Shown here: piece after piece, positions 1 through 12,560 of the stretch | Layout of the letters: every line of letters starts with the position of its first letter | Position numbering within the stretch: the first letter of the stretch is position 1 | Assembly: GCF_964340395.1 (NCBI RefSeq) | Contig: NC_135556.1 | Span: 12,961,410 to 13,021,409, forward strand | DNA length: 60,000 nt | From: Glandiceps talaboti | Lineage: Eukaryota; Hemichordata; Enteropneusta; Spengelidae | Direction: 5' to 3' | Made by a program: the position numbers and the translations under genes | The notes under the pieces: model-generated | Seen by the model: only the letters and a program-made list of their open reading frames with translations | Database searches by the model: none | What the model was told of the DNA's origin: nothing

Positions 1-107
1 CCTATTATGGTGTGTTTTAGAAATTCAACACCACTGAACAGAACATTGCTCCTGAAATCGGTGCTATAAAAAATTGATTGATTGATTGATTGATTGATCG
101 ATCGATT
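1..107 (+). repeat. Retroposon 3' tail with (GATT)n
   Basis: GTGCTATAAAAAATTGATT leading into (GATT)n and GATC repeats is the usual 3' end of non-LTR/SINE elements in invertebrates (a GCGCTATA-type stem followed by a short tandem tail). The body would lie before the window start. Related tails occur at 9928-10015 (opposite strand) and 50120-50186. Confidence 0.5.
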
Positions 108-548
108 ATTGCTATCAGCTTACATATGATTTTGGGTGACAGGACAGAGATTGATTACTGTGCTACAAACAGTGCTACAAACTTATATGATTTGCGATGA
201 ATAAGCACTTTGATAACAACTTTGAAATGTTGTATTAATTTAAAGAAGTCCTACTGCACTTCCCATGTGTTCTGTCATTTTGGGTATTTCCTGCATGGGT
301 TTATGGGAAACCCTGTGAGGAAATTGCACCACATTTTCAGTCTTGTAAAATCAGATGAACTAAAGACAGGAACGAGTCTGGCTGCACTTTTCCTGTATAG
401 AGTTTAGGAGCATAGATTTGTCATAGCGAGAGGTTAATTTATGTAATCATAAACAAAAGAGGAACATTTCCATTGTCTGTGATGTCATACATGTACATCC
501 AAAGCCAAAGAAAAATATTGAAAAAATAACATGAAAGTACTACAAATG

Positions 549-916
549 CCATTTTGAGGGCCAAGTTCAGATTTGGATTAAAATGTGGCAAACTTGTCTG
601 GCAGAGCTGTAGAAAAGAACTAATCCTGATTAAGAAGAATGATCCTATATAAATCTGTATAGTATAGTATTTTTATAGTATTTTTAGTAATATAAATGCA
701 AATAGCAGGGATTAAATTATAGGACAGAATAGCTGTGAAAGGCAGAGAGTGTCAAAGTCAAAGTCAAAGTCAAAGTCAGTTAGGATTAAAAGCTAGGTGT
801 GAAAACTGGTTGTCTGACCATAGACCCTCTACCTCTGAAAGGTCTCTGGTCCATGTAATCATCATTAAGATAACACTAGTGTGATGACCTGGGATTGAAG
901 CATGGCCCTTTAAGTT
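549..916 (+). repeat. Degenerate dispersed repeat, family B (two partial copies)
   Basis: 549-655 and 780-916 match parts of a sequence seen intact at 51718-51872 (GGATTTGGATTAAAAT; AAGAATGATCCTAT; GTGATGACYTGGGATTGAA; CCCTTTAA at the end). A (GTCAAA)n hexamer at 751-778 separates the two pieces. See the 51718 entry for the full unit. Confidence 0.55.
751..778 (+). repeat. (GTCAAA)n microsatellite
   Basis: More than four perfect hexamer copies. Confidence 0.9.
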
Positions 917-3900
917 AATTACAGCTAAAAGAAAGATGCAATGTTGAATACTACATATCAAGTCCCAAGTGATACTTTAATTTAACAAAGTTGTGTAATG
1001 TCTGAATCTGGGTAGTTGCAAGCCTGAATAAGTGAGAAGAGAATGAACAATAGACCAATGTAAATGTTACATGGCTATTGTTACACTCAGATTGGAAAGA
1101 ATCAAATACAATAGCTTCTTTTGTGTCTCTTTACAATTGTCTTTTGTGCTGGCAGACTTAAAAGGCAATTATAAATGCTGTGTTTATACAGGTATCAAAT
1201 TGCAGGTTAAGTCTTTGCATGTCTGTTTTCAATGTTGTGATTTTGAAAAAGTCACTAGTATTTCCTAGCTGGTTATAGTGTTCAAGGTTTCAAATGTCTC
1301 GGGTATGCCAAATTGTCAGATGTATAATAATTAGTCTGAAATCAAACCAATTAAGTCAGATAAATAGACTGGGACACATAGTGAGGAGTGTTTGCGACAT
1401 ACCGATAATGTAATCTTGGCATTGTTCCTGCATTTTAAGTAGGAGTTGTCCTGGTGAAAAAAATGTACCCTTCTCCCGCGGTCTGTTCGTCTGTATGTTC
1501 ATGACTTGTGTAAAGGCTTATGAAACATTGATCTGTGAAAGCCAGCCAGCTTAGGTTATTCGTTCCACATCAGGTAGTTGTGTTGATGTATATATATGTG
1601 AAGGTCATAAGAATGAAAGTCAGAAAAGCATGAAAGGTTATAATGATATATTTGTCACTATTGACAGACAGGTACTTGAATGAAGATTTCTAATGTTTGT
1701 TCAGGTAGTCAACGCTGGTGGATGTCACTGGCTTACAAGGATGTGAGCATTCCTTTCGCTTTGCCAGTTACTCCCTGGTACTTGTACATCTACTTTCTAT
1801 TTGGTAGTTTAAACACAAACACTATTTTTATGGCATGAGATGGAATTGTTTAATAAAGCAGAACACCTTTTTGAAGGTTAGAGTGACTGAGATTTCTATT
1901 GTGTACATTCCTGGCATACTTGGCAATGGTGGCCAGGTATGCGTAATTTGGCGTTTATGTATACGCTGAGTGTCATTTACTTCCACAGTGCTGCACCCAA
2001 CTGCTGCACCCTTCTCAAACACCCACACATATGTCTTCTTTACCCTCTACAGTGTTATTTCTGAAAGTTAGTGTATACTATATTATTCATTTATTTTCTT
2101 TATTATATACACTAGTAAATATTACGAAAAAAAACTTTGTATGGAAAAATAGTTGTGCATTGCCTGAATGATAGCAACAACAGTTGCCATTAATAAACAT
2201 TCCTTGGAGCATGGATGAAATATTATTGCACCTATACAATGCAGGTATTCTATCTCCATTGTCGTAATGATATTTGACTCGACTCTAATCTTGGCATTGC
2301 AGTTTTTAACATGGTTAACAGATTACACTGGCAGTGACAGGGCAGCCTGTTTTATCTAGCACAAATCTATCTCATTTGCATAAATCGTGTTTGACAGTTT
2401 CTTGTACTCAAGCTCTTGACACTAGTTTACCATGTACTAACAGGCTGTTAATGACAATAACAAGACATCATTTGAGTATATCAGAATATGAAAGAAAGTA
2501 GGTAAAAAGAAGTATTATAACTTGGCAAAAATGAATGTAGTTTAATAATACGATATGCCAATATCAAATCGTAGATGAAAATACTACTTAAAGGTGTAAA
2601 AAGCCACTTTATTTCACATTGTTCTGAAGTTAAAACAATCAGTGTCGAGTGAAGATCAAACTGTGTCATTGATCTTGAGGGATTAACCTGCCTTGAAGGT
2701 GAAAAATCAGTACCGTGTTGAAATGATGCTACATACTTTTAGCAGCTGTGATAAATCATCCACGGATCATTTGTCACTTGTTCGATGTTTATCTGTTGTG
2801 ATACTGTCCCTGCAATGATACCGCGGTCTTGGAGAACAGCACTGACAATGCATGTACAGGTTATCGAATTATATGTACCTTGGGGTTCTTATTTAAGTAG
2901 CTTTTAAATCAGTTTTGTGTTTGAATCTTCCTTCAACAGTGATGTAGATTTGTGTTCAGTGAGATAAAATGCAGGTAGTGTATAAATTTATAACAAAAAT
3001 TTGGAAGATCTAAAAAAATGTGGTGTAATTTATTATAGATTGGTCAATGAATATACCAGTTTCATGTTCCAATGAAAGTAGGAATATTCCAGAATAAACT
3101 ACATTAATTTTCATCCTGGGCAATTCATGATTCTGTTCACGAGTGAACCCATCAAAGGAGATCCATCACAGAACTATTTAAGTATATGACCTCATACCTG
3201 AAGAGAGTGCCAAATTGTTGAATACCTTGCAGTTGCTATGGTAACCATTTAGCAAGAAATCAAACTGCCAGGAGTGATATAAATGTCTTCAAAAGATTTC
3301 CTTGTGCAGTTGCTCGTAGGGCATTGGTTATAATACATCAAACCCTTCATTAATAAACGATAGCAACAGTAGAAATTACTTTGAAAATTACTTCTGTATA
3401 TAATTAGCTCCATGCATATAAAACATTTATACCTGAGTTTCCATGGATGATCTTAGATATGGAAGAGAGGGACTGCAGATTGCAGTTCTTATTAAATATT
3501 AAAGGCAATACTCTTTGTTTCTTTGGTATAATGAATTATTAGTCACTTTGAAATGGTAAAATTAGAAACAAATGTTGTGTTCTGAATAATTTACCGACTT
3601 CAATGTATATGTCCAAAAGTGATGAAATAATATATCCATAAATTGATGGCACACATAGTTGACATCCTTGGACTTTGTTTTTTGGGGTTCTTTTTTTCAT
3701 AAAGTAACAAATCATTGCTATATTCTACAGCTTTACATGAAGGTTTTTTGTAAACATTGGTATCCATGGATACACGACTATATGTGACATTTAAGAGACA
3801 TTCAGGTTTTGCAGCATTTGAATGAAGAAAAGGATATAGGCAGTTTGCACCAGGCCCAACTACGTATGTATAAACTTGAGACTAATATTACTGTCAGTTT

Positions 3901-3935
3901 ACATGGAAAATGTGTCAATTACACTGCAACGTCTT

Positions 3936-4280
3936 TCCAGTTACCGTTCACTGGCTCTGTTTGATAAAACCATGCAGAAACCATACAGAAACTGGACATG
4001 CTACACTTACATGTAAGGATAGCTACATTTGAAATTCAATACTGGGTTTCTTGCTACATTTTGTCTAAATGAAATAAACTCAAGTGCCAGTTAATGCAGA
4101 CATCAAATGCAGACATCAAAACATTGGTGCCTACATGTCTGCATCCAGTTGCAGAATTTTAATGCTTTATTTCATAATAGACAAAATGTAGCAAGATATT
4201 GCAATCTTGTTATCTTACTGTAGGTATTGGTTTCTGCATGGTATTAGAGCCAGTGAATGATAACCTGAAAGCGGCTGTAC
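3936..4280. mobile_element. Palindromic MITE, family A, full copy
   Basis: The left end (GTTCACTGGCTCTGTTTGAT, then CCATGCAGAAACCA) is mirrored at the right end (TGGTTTCTGCATGG, then GCCAGTGAATGATAACCTG). Nearer the centre TTGCTACATTTTGTCTAAAT is matched by ACAAAATGTAGCAA, so most of the element is a long inverted repeat. It has no coding capacity. Other copies are at 6040-6253, 13926-13977, 19991-20338, 33905-34024 and 34648-35002. Confidence 0.75.
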
Positions 4281-4547
4281 TTGTTGTGTGTGATTGTCCA
4301 TAAATGTTAGCGAACTGGATTTCATCAATGCAAACATTAGTCATTAGTGGTATTGCAATTATTTGTACATCTAACCACTTGCATTGGAATGTATTCATAC
4401 TACTGATATTTGCAAATGTATGATGTACATGTATGTACAAATATACAGGTACAAAAATATACCTATGCAAGTGAGCTAACAAGGATTCCTTGTACACAAA
4501 ATCAAATGAACACAGCTAAAAATTTTATGGCAATTTGCTGTTTTGGA

Positions 4548-5057
4548 TAAAACTTCAACAACAGAAACCCATGATAGATGAGTCCAAGAATGGGTACCCC
4601 AGGGTATTTGAACTCCTGAGTACACATACTTCCAACATGATAAAACTCCAGTAATATCAGAAATTCATAATGGGTGCAGGTACTCTGGGGTATTTTAACT
4701 CCCAAGTAAACCATACTAGTAATTGTGATAAAACTTCAACATCAGAAATCCACGATGGATGAGTACCTGAGTGCAAGGTAATCCTCCGGGTTATTTGAAC
4801 TCCGAAGTAAACCATGCTGGCAATTATGATAAAACTTCAATATCAGAAATTCATGATGGATGAGTACTTGAGCGCAGGGTACTCCTCCGGGTTATTTGAA
4901 CTCCCAAGTAAACCATACTGGCAATTATGATAAAACTTCAATATCAGAAATCCACGATGGATAAGTACCTGAGCGTGGGTACTCCGGGGTATTTGCATGA
5001 ACTCCCAAGTAAACCAAACTGGCAATTATGATAAAACTTCAATATCAGAAATCCACG
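4548..5057 (+). repeat. Tandem repeat, ~100-bp unit, about 5 copies
   Basis: The phrase AAAACTTCAATATCAGAAAT recurs near 4552, 4643, 4732, 4831, 4931 and 5033 (spacing 89-102 bp), each followed by GATGGATGAGTAC, GGGTTATTTGAACTCC and AAGTAAACCATACTGG. Later copies are more alike than earlier ones, suggesting recent expansion at the 3' side. Several small open frames here are by-products. Confidence 0.85.
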
Positions 5058-6039
5058 AAAATTTGGAATTCGCTTCCAAGAAATATTTTGACTGTGTGAA
5101 TAGAAATTTCATTTACTTAAACTTGCTTCTTTTTGTGAAAAATCCTGCATTACTGGAGGAAAGAAACAAAAGAGCAACCAAACAATATGACCGTACACAG
5201 GAAAAGACACTTTGTATGAATTCTAAATTGTTTTAGTCTTTCTTCTTCAAAGTGGTGTACTCCCAGTACCATGAATCGTGCATACAATTCCAGCGTGTTG
5301 GTTGCTATAATGTACACACGCAACACGTTAACAAGCCAACAATGTCTAAAGTGACCCATATAGACCCTATAATTGCATTATACCTGAGTCTCAGAGTGTA
5401 TTCACTCCTACCAGTATCACCTTTGTTATGTATGTATGTCAGTGGGTGCTGATGGCTTTTGTAGGCAGGGTTAGTGAATCAATACGCTGCCCTCGTAAAG
5501 CTTGTGTGAAATCAATAACTCAGATCAGAGGTGGTAGAATTGTTGTCAGGTATCCGAATTGACTTCTGACATTCCTACCTGCTGGAATCCGAGTAGGAAT
5601 TAAACCTAACTGTAAATAAATAAAGTTATGAAAAGAATTTGTTATAAGATTATAATGCATTGATTGGGTGCATTCCAAAGGAAAGAAATGTAATGCCAAA
5701 TTGGGGTTTGGAGAAACTCTAAGATATTTTTCCTGAAAAGAAACTGATGTAAGAATTTGTTTTATGCACATTTTTAGTTGTGTACATGGTCAGCTAGAGT
5801 TAAAACTAAGGTTTATGTGAGGATTATATGGGAATTAAAGTGACGATCAACTCAACTTTATCGACTTAAAATCTGAAGATTTATGTTCAATATAAGTTGA
5901 TCATATACTCAGCATTCCTCATTAAAATGAAGAGCTGTGCCAGAAAAAGTAAACATGCTTCAAGAGAAATGTTTTAAAAGTTAGAAGGAGCCAGGGACGT
6001 TTACAGTGCATTGCAGGTGACTGTTTACTGGAACTATTA

Positions 6040-6253
6040 ATGTGTCAACTCGCAGACATCAAAACGCTGGCTCCCTCTTGTCTGTGTCTAGTTGCAGTAC
6101 ATTTAGTTTTGTTTATTTGATTCAGACTAAATGTAGCAAGAAATTGCAATCTTGCTATCTTAAACTGTAGCATTTGCCATTTTCTTATTGGTTTCTGTGT
6201 GGTTGTATCAAACAGAATCAGTGAACACTAACATGAAAGGGGCTGTATAAATA
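6040..6253. mobile_element. MITE family A, right-half copy
   Basis: Contains AATGTAGCAAGAAATTGCAA, TTGGTTTCTGTGTGGTTGTA and CAGTGAACACTAACATGAAA, and ends GGGGCTGTA. The left arm is missing or strongly diverged. Confidence 0.65.
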
Positions 6254-6950
6254 CTCACAATACAAAATATAATTTAAGTTAACCTAGAAAAGTGTTTTTC
6301 TTGAGGGTGTAATAATAGTGTTTGTCTATAGTTATATTATGCTATCTTAGTTTCCCTAAATTACAACAATATATAGGTGTTATATGGCTAGACAGACATT
6401 GTAAGCATTATCTTTGCCAACAACTTGAAATTGTCATCAAAATTGACAGATTGATTATGTTTGAGCCTTTGCAATCAATGAAGATCAACTTAGTCACACC
6501 TAGTGAATATCAATAACTGAAACAGAATGGAATTTTTGGTATGAACTTGAAATCTTTTGTTGTCAATGGGATGAGAACTTCACAGCTGGCACCATATCAT
6601 AAACAATAACAGTGTCTGGTATGTTGGTTCAACACAGTCGCTAATTATAGTGTCTAAGTTTGGTAATATGTTGGTATAACATTGAATGCCAGATTATTAG
6701 CCCAGCGACTTGTCTTTGTAATACTATGTTATCCGAACCATTGAATTGAGATACGGTGGCAATTACTCTTTTGCCTACCAGATCATATTCAAGCACAATA
6801 CCTGACTTTATGTGGGTACAACACTGTTAATATTGAATTTAAAACTTCCAGCCAACTTTAGTTATGTTGTTTCCACACGTACCTTACCATCACCTTGAGA
6901 AAAATAAAAGTAGGAAAAGAAATGAAAATTTGAATGAGACATATTTGTAT

Positions 6951-7346
6951 TTTACACAAGCCCTGTCCATATCTGATCCGGATCCAATCTGAATTAAACT
7001 GATCCAGATCCCTTTAAACTGCATCGAATCCACTTTTCATATAGACTGAAAAAGTGAAAGATGGATTCGATTTGAATTATATTGGCATACCTGTCCACAC
7101 ATGTACCAGCTTTGTTTCGGATTACTTATTATCAAACTAATTTCACTCCAGTACGTGCCTACATGTCCACACCAGGCGTAACTGATCACGATCTGTTACT
7201 TTGATCCGGATCGAAACCACCATCCAGAATAGGCTTCGATCTAGATCAATTCATTCGAATTAGATACGAATTAACCACAAGAGTATGGACAGGTAAATCG
7301 AATTAGATCCGGATCAAATTTTGTAGTATGGACAGGCTTTGTAAAA
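6951..7346. mobile_element. Non-autonomous TIR element with CCTGTCCATA termini
   Basis: The left end TTTACACAAGCCCTGTCCAT is mirrored by the right end ATGGACAGGCTTTGTAAA. The interior repeats sub-terminal CTGTCCAYAC motifs and the palindrome GATCCGGATC in several places, and is about 395 bp with no open frame. It looks like a MITE; the superfamily is not clear. Confidence 0.65.
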
Positions 7347-8865
7347 GTTTATATACTCAAATTAATGTATTGATTGAATAGGTCAGAATCATAGTCATTA
7401 TATAATTGTCAGATTATAAGATGTTTTCAGCAAAACTACTAATCATTAAAATACCATAAGTAGACAATTGTATGTAACATCACGATAATTCCCTGCCGAT
7501 GTGCCGTTTCCATGGAAACACATGTTTCGATAATCCCTCAACATAAACAATTAACAGTTGACAATAAATTGTCTCTATGCATTTGAGTCAAGTGATGCAT
7601 TCTGGTATATGTTTACTGGAATACAGTCTGTAGAATTGTGTCATTGACATTCAAATGAGTCATACACATGTTTATGTACAGTGAATGTCCTACTTAGTGA
7701 GAAGTACTTGATGTTTTATTGTATTATCCCTATGGAAACAAGTTCTTTGTTGCCATGGAAATGCTATATCTGCACATGTTAAAATGGATTCAATGGCGTC
7801 TGTGATAACAAAATACGTTTCTGAAGAGCAGCCCATAATACCTAAAAGGACATTTAGGGCCAATGAGATACCTTTTTTCATTTATTAAATAAATGCTAAA
7901 AAAACCCTTTATCATATTGATGTTTATATAAGCCTATGAAATGCCTTCTAAACCTCCTATTACAATTAATATCACACACCTCCATATAGCAATGGCAGGT
8001 TTGTGCATGTGCATTTTGTCTTTGAGCCTGCTAGTCTGAATAGTAAACAAAAATTCAGTGGGTCTTTGGTGTCAAAACGACAATTGCTAAATTCAAACCA
8101 GTGTGCCGTCTAGTAAAATATAAACCGTTTTCTTGTGAATCACTCCATGATATGACATAGGGGAACACCAAATTTTGGTAGGTCACAAGAAGTTGCTGTG
8201 TGTACGTGTCAATGGCATGTCAAATTGGCTTAGAGTGAACACTGATTCAAACCCCTGTACCTATATACCAGTAATGTATGTATTGAAACCGTTTTGTGAG
8301 TTATAGCTAAAAGGTTGGCTATTCTGTGGAATACAAAAAATAATGGATTCTATGGGTCATAAACATGTCATTTACAGACATAAGGGAGATATTTATATGT
8401 TTCTTTCACCTCTAAACAGATACCGATTTGTGTTATGATTCAATATGAAACAAATATGTACATTATATCAACTGATGGAGAAGTTTTCTCCAATGTAAGT
8501 ATGGGATGGTCATGTGATTAGACTAAAATGAAAGAGTGAAATACTCAGGGGAGGTTTGTCAGTTTCTCTCTGTTTAATTTTCTCCCAAATTGGCATGCTG
8601 TGAGATCGAGTCTGTCATATTGATCGAAAGCAGGTGACTGTAATGGAAAAATGAAAATATGAACAAATTTAATTACTTTGGTAATATCAGTATGAAAATG
8701 GAATGATAGAAGTGAATCTAATGTTATTAGTACTAGTCAATCTGATTACCGCAGGGGATATTTCAAATCAGGCACAGTTTGAACTTGGTTTGAACTTGAT
8801 ATGTTGTCTTCATGGATGTTGTTTTTTGACTTAATTGTCACACAGCAAAATTACTTTCCATGTGT

Positions 8866-9490
8866 AGTCTCTGAATCAACAGTGGTGTGAGATTGTATCC
8901 GCAATGACTCCATATTGTAGTTGATTTCTCTGAATCAACAATGGTGTGAGATTGTAACCGCAATGACTCCATGTTGTAGTTTATTTCTCTGAATCAACAA
9001 TGGTGTGAGATTGTTACCGCAATGACTCCATGTTGTAGTTTATTTCTCTGAATCAACAATGGTGTGAGATTCTAAACGCAATGACTCCATGTTGTAGTTT
9101 ATTTCTCTGAATCAACAATGGTGTGAGATTGTAACCGCAATGACTCCATGTTGTAGTTTATTTCTCTGAATCAACAATGGTGTGAGATTGTTACCGCAAT
9201 GACTCCATGTTGTAGTTTATTTCTCTGAATCAACAATGGTGTGAGATTGTTACCGCAATGACTCCATGTTGTAGTTTATTTCTCTGAATCAACAATGGTG
9301 TGAGATTATATCCGCAATGACTCCATGTTGTAGTGTATTTCTCTGAATCAACAATGGTGTGAGATTGTATCCGCAATGACTCCATGTTGTAGTTTATTTC
9401 TCTGAATCAACAATGGTGTGAGATTCTAAACGCAATGACTCCATGTTGTAGTTTATTTCTCTGAATCAACAATGGTGTGAGATTCTAAAC
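8866..9490 (+). repeat. 59-bp minisatellite, about 10.6 copies
   Basis: The unit begins TCTCTGAATCAACAATGGTG and contains a CGCAATGACTCCATGTTGTA core. Copies are nearly identical apart from a 6-8 base variable patch after GAGATT (GTATCCG, GTAACCG, GTTACCG, CTAAACG), so the patch acts as a type marker along the array. Confidence 0.95.
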
Positions 9491-9653
9491 ATATACAGAC
9501 TTTATGATCACAGGAGATGACGTTGTATGATGATGTAGGAATTCAACTCAATTACTTTATTTACCGCAATTTCCTTCGTATACTGTTGCTTGTTTTTGTA
9601 TTTTGTTGTTCTGGAAGTGATATCCTCCCCATTCTATCTCTGATAGAAAAATA

Positions 9654-9818
9654 AAATGAAAACAAAGAACAAAATGAAAACAAACAAAATGAAAACAAAC
9701 AATAACAAAACAAACAACAAAATGAAAACAAAGTGAAAACAAACAACAAAATGAAAACAAAGTGAAAACAAACAAAGTGAAAACAAACAACAAAATGAAA
9801 ACAAACAACAGTATACAA
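9654..9818. repeat. AAAAC/AAAATG-rich tandem repeat
   Basis: Imperfect repeats of ATGAAAACAAA and AACAACAAA. Two overlapping minus-strand open frames of Phe/Cys/Leu repeats arise from it and are not genes. Its 3' edge (ACAGTATACAAATGAAATAG) is repeated at 10066. Confidence 0.9.
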
Positions 9819-9927
9819 ATGAAATAGAGGTAAATAAATCAATCAGAGCTGTGAATAATTCCTACATGAGATTTTTAATCACTCATAAATAGAAATTATG
9901 CATAGTCAGCAGGGTGTTCAGTTTTTA

Positions 9928-10015
9928 TAATAATAATAATAATAACAACAACAACATTTATAGAGCGCCAGTATAACAAATAGGGTTTGCTCAAAGGTGC
10001 TGAACAAAACTAAAA
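9928..10015 (-). repeat. Retroposon 3' tail, minus orientation
   Basis: Read on the minus strand: a CACCTTTGAGCAAACC segment, an ACTGGCGCTCTATAAATG stem, then (GTT)n(ATT)n. This is the common invertebrate SINE/LINE 3' end followed by a trinucleotide tail. Confidence 0.55.
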
Positions 10016-10118
10016 AGGTGAAAGGGATACGTATTTATCACTTGTAACAACAACAAAATGAAAAACAACAGTATACAAATGAAATAGAAGTAAATACATG
10101 ACATTCCACCCTCACCGG

Positions 10119-10304
10119 CCCACGGGAGGGGTTGTCCGATGTGTGAGGGCACTTGTCACGGTGTACCTTACAGACTATATATTCACCCCATCAGATTGGA
10201 TATTTGTATATCCCACGGGAGGGGTTGTCCGATGTGTGAGGGCACTTGTCACGGTGTACCTTACAGACTATATATTCACCCCATCAGATTGGATATTTGT
10301 ACAT
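10119..10304 (+). repeat. Direct tandem duplication, 93-bp unit, two copies
   Basis: CACGGGAGGGGTTGTCCGAT to GGATATTTGTA occurs twice at an offset of 93 bp with almost no differences. Part of the unit (CCGATGTGTGAGGGC ... CTTACAGA) recurs at about 47099-47138. Its flanks (ACAGTATACAAATGAAATAG; TGCATAGTCAGCAGGGTGTT) repeat those around 9815 and 9901, so the duplication sits inside a larger local duplication. Confidence 0.9.
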
Positions 10305-10831
10305 CTCATAAATATAAATTATGCATAGTCAGCAGGGTGTTCAGTTTTAACCACTAGTATTATGAATTATAAATGATAAAGGAAAACAGATAAATTGTGT
10401 ATAAGTACAAGAAAAGGTCACAGATATCATAGTAGAGATCCATTGAATAAATTATCCATATATATATATATTCCAATTCAGTACTGAAACACTGTTAGTT
10501 TTCAGATAACATATGCTGTAGCTGGTAGGCAGGATTTATCTACCTTATCAAGTGAGATAGTCTAGATATTAATCAAAGCATTTCAACTTCGATGCTTCCC
10601 TTCTGCTATGCTGTAGATATGTTATTGATATGCTTAGATTCATGACTTGTTACCAGCAAACAAAAATAAGTCAAGGTATAAACAACTAAAAGAACTGGTG
10701 AGATAGTGACAGGCTCATGCAGAAATCGAAATTTGCATTTTCCAAAGGGGAGTAGCTATTCACTCAATTCATTTCATTGAACATCAACTGGATGACCACA
10801 TTTTTTTTTCCGAAAACAAATGATTAAACAT

Positions 10832-10990
10832 TCTAATTATCAACATATTCATATTCATTTAGTCTAATTATCAACATATTCATATTCATTTAGTCTAATT
10901 ATCAACATATTCATATTCTTTTATTCTAATTATCAACATATTCATATTCATTTAGTCTAATTATCAACATATTCATATTCTTTTATTCTA
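10832..10990 (+). repeat. 31-bp AT-rich minisatellite, about 5 copies
   Basis: The unit is TCTAATTATCAACATATTCA plus TATTCATTTAG; alternate copies carry CTTTTAT in place of CATTTAG. Confidence 0.92.
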
Positions 10991-11083
10991 ATATTCATTT
11001 ATTGACAAATTCTTCACACAGAGAGAACATAATCAAGTTAAAACAGAACAAATAACAGTGTTAGATTTCGAACTAGTTATCAC

Positions 11084-11085
11084 GC

Positions 11086-11117
<32 letters not shown>

Positions 11118-11176
11118 TACAGACACACACACACATACACACATACACACACACACACACACACAAACACACAATA
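11084..11176. repeat. (AC)n microsatellite with ATAC interruptions
   Basis: About 90 bp of AC dinucleotides with some ATAC and AGAC units. Confidence 0.95.
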
Positions 11177-11997
11177 CTAAAACATAAATTACTTTTATCA
11201 ATCAGAGAAGTGAAAAAAAAAGACATTCATTTCAAAAGCAGTCGTTGCTTTGAGCTATCGTATGTTTATTATCTTTTGTGTCTGTCACAACTATCAAAGA
11301 AAATGACAAAAAATTTAAAAATATTTTTTTACCTGCCTCCCCACCCACCTGTTGATTCTTGCAATGATAACCAAAGAAAAAAACTTCCATATCTACTAAA
11401 TTACACCAAACAACATAACAAACTCTGATTATTTTCATGTGGGTTTTTTCATTTCCTTTTGTACTGTGATTTCAACAGTGGAAAGCCCTATGGAAATTTT
11501 ACCAGACTGGGAATTAATCAAGGAGAAGATTCAGTCTGCTTCTACTATGATATGTACATATTGTAGAACACTTTGGGCAAATATAAACATTGGATGAGAT
11601 GATGATAGATTTTGACAGTGTTGTAAAGAATCTTAGAGTGCCTTTTACATTAGCCGACATTGTCCTAAACCACTATCCTCCCAGTCTGTACGATACATTG
11701 TGTCGTGCAACGCTCTCGGCTCACAGTTGAGAAGCCTGATAGGGGTGAACAACAAGACGTAACTTCTTATAGTGGACTCTATACTCAAGGCTACCTCACA
11801 TATTATTTTCTGTTGTCAACGGAAAAATATACTACCTTGCAAGAATGCTAAGTGGCTTTGAAGCACAAGTCATAATCCACTATATTACTATTAGTACTTG
11901 AGAAATAATAACCAAGGAAACCTGCACTAGCTGCAACTGAAATGAAAGAAGTAAAAGAAAAAATACAAACATAAAAAAGTCCATGAAATTATTATCA

Positions 11998-12560
11998 GTG
12001 TTGTCGTATTTATTCTTAAATATACGCGCTACACTTATATCTCAGCGCATTGTACAACAATCTAAAAAATTTAAAAAAATTAAAAAATACAACAGCGACA
12101 AAAACACAAAAAGAACCACCAATAAAATGTGTCAATAGAAAGGGCGCAAATGACATATAAAATTGCTGGTCAAAAGTTCTTTCAAATTTGTACGAAGGAT
12201 AAAATATCAGAAGACAGCTATTAATATTGCAAATTATAAAAAAATGAAAAAAATCAGGTTCTGGTAGATTAAAACAAATAAGTGACAAAGGGCATCACAC
12301 AATTAAAATAGAGAGTCAACTGTCCTTGTCGTGAGAGTGATACATAAAACATCTTGGCAACTCAAAACCATAAATCAGATAGTGTCTAAAAAGATGCGTC
12401 TCAATCCACTGTTGAATATGTCAACAGTCTTAGTGCTATGAATATCAAATGGTAGTGCATTTCACATGGATGGCGCACACACTGAGAAGGTTCTTTGGTG
12501 TAGTTTTACCGAACACATACCAATGTTAGACTGACAGGGAAGTGGAGGTGATTTTAATTT
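11998..12560 (-). mobile_element. Retroposon-like dispersed element, minus orientation
   Basis: On the minus strand the 3' end reads AATGCGCTGAGATATAAGTG, then TAGCGCGTATATTTAAGAAT, a tail type seen in invertebrate SINE/LINE families. Upstream on the same strand, segments such as TGCCATCCATGTGAAATGCA and a CATATTCAACAGTGGATTGA stretch resemble the body of repeat families I recall from marine deuterostomes. Coding capacity is absent. Boundaries are approximate. Confidence 0.45.

Noticed and set aside
8475-8494. Candidate first coding exon (ATG GAG AAG TTT TCT CCA AT, then GTAAGT) whose phase matches exon 1 at 30378
   Set aside because: ATG followed by a phase-compatible donor occurs elsewhere by chance (e.g. 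near 6383), and the peptide has no resemblance to the FRMPD4 N-terminus. Full-length cDNA would decide.
8866-9490. CRISPR-like appearance: constant repeats with short variable segments
   Set aside because: The period is 59 bp with only a 6-8 bp variable patch, in a eukaryotic intron/intergenic setting; it is an ordinary minisatellite.
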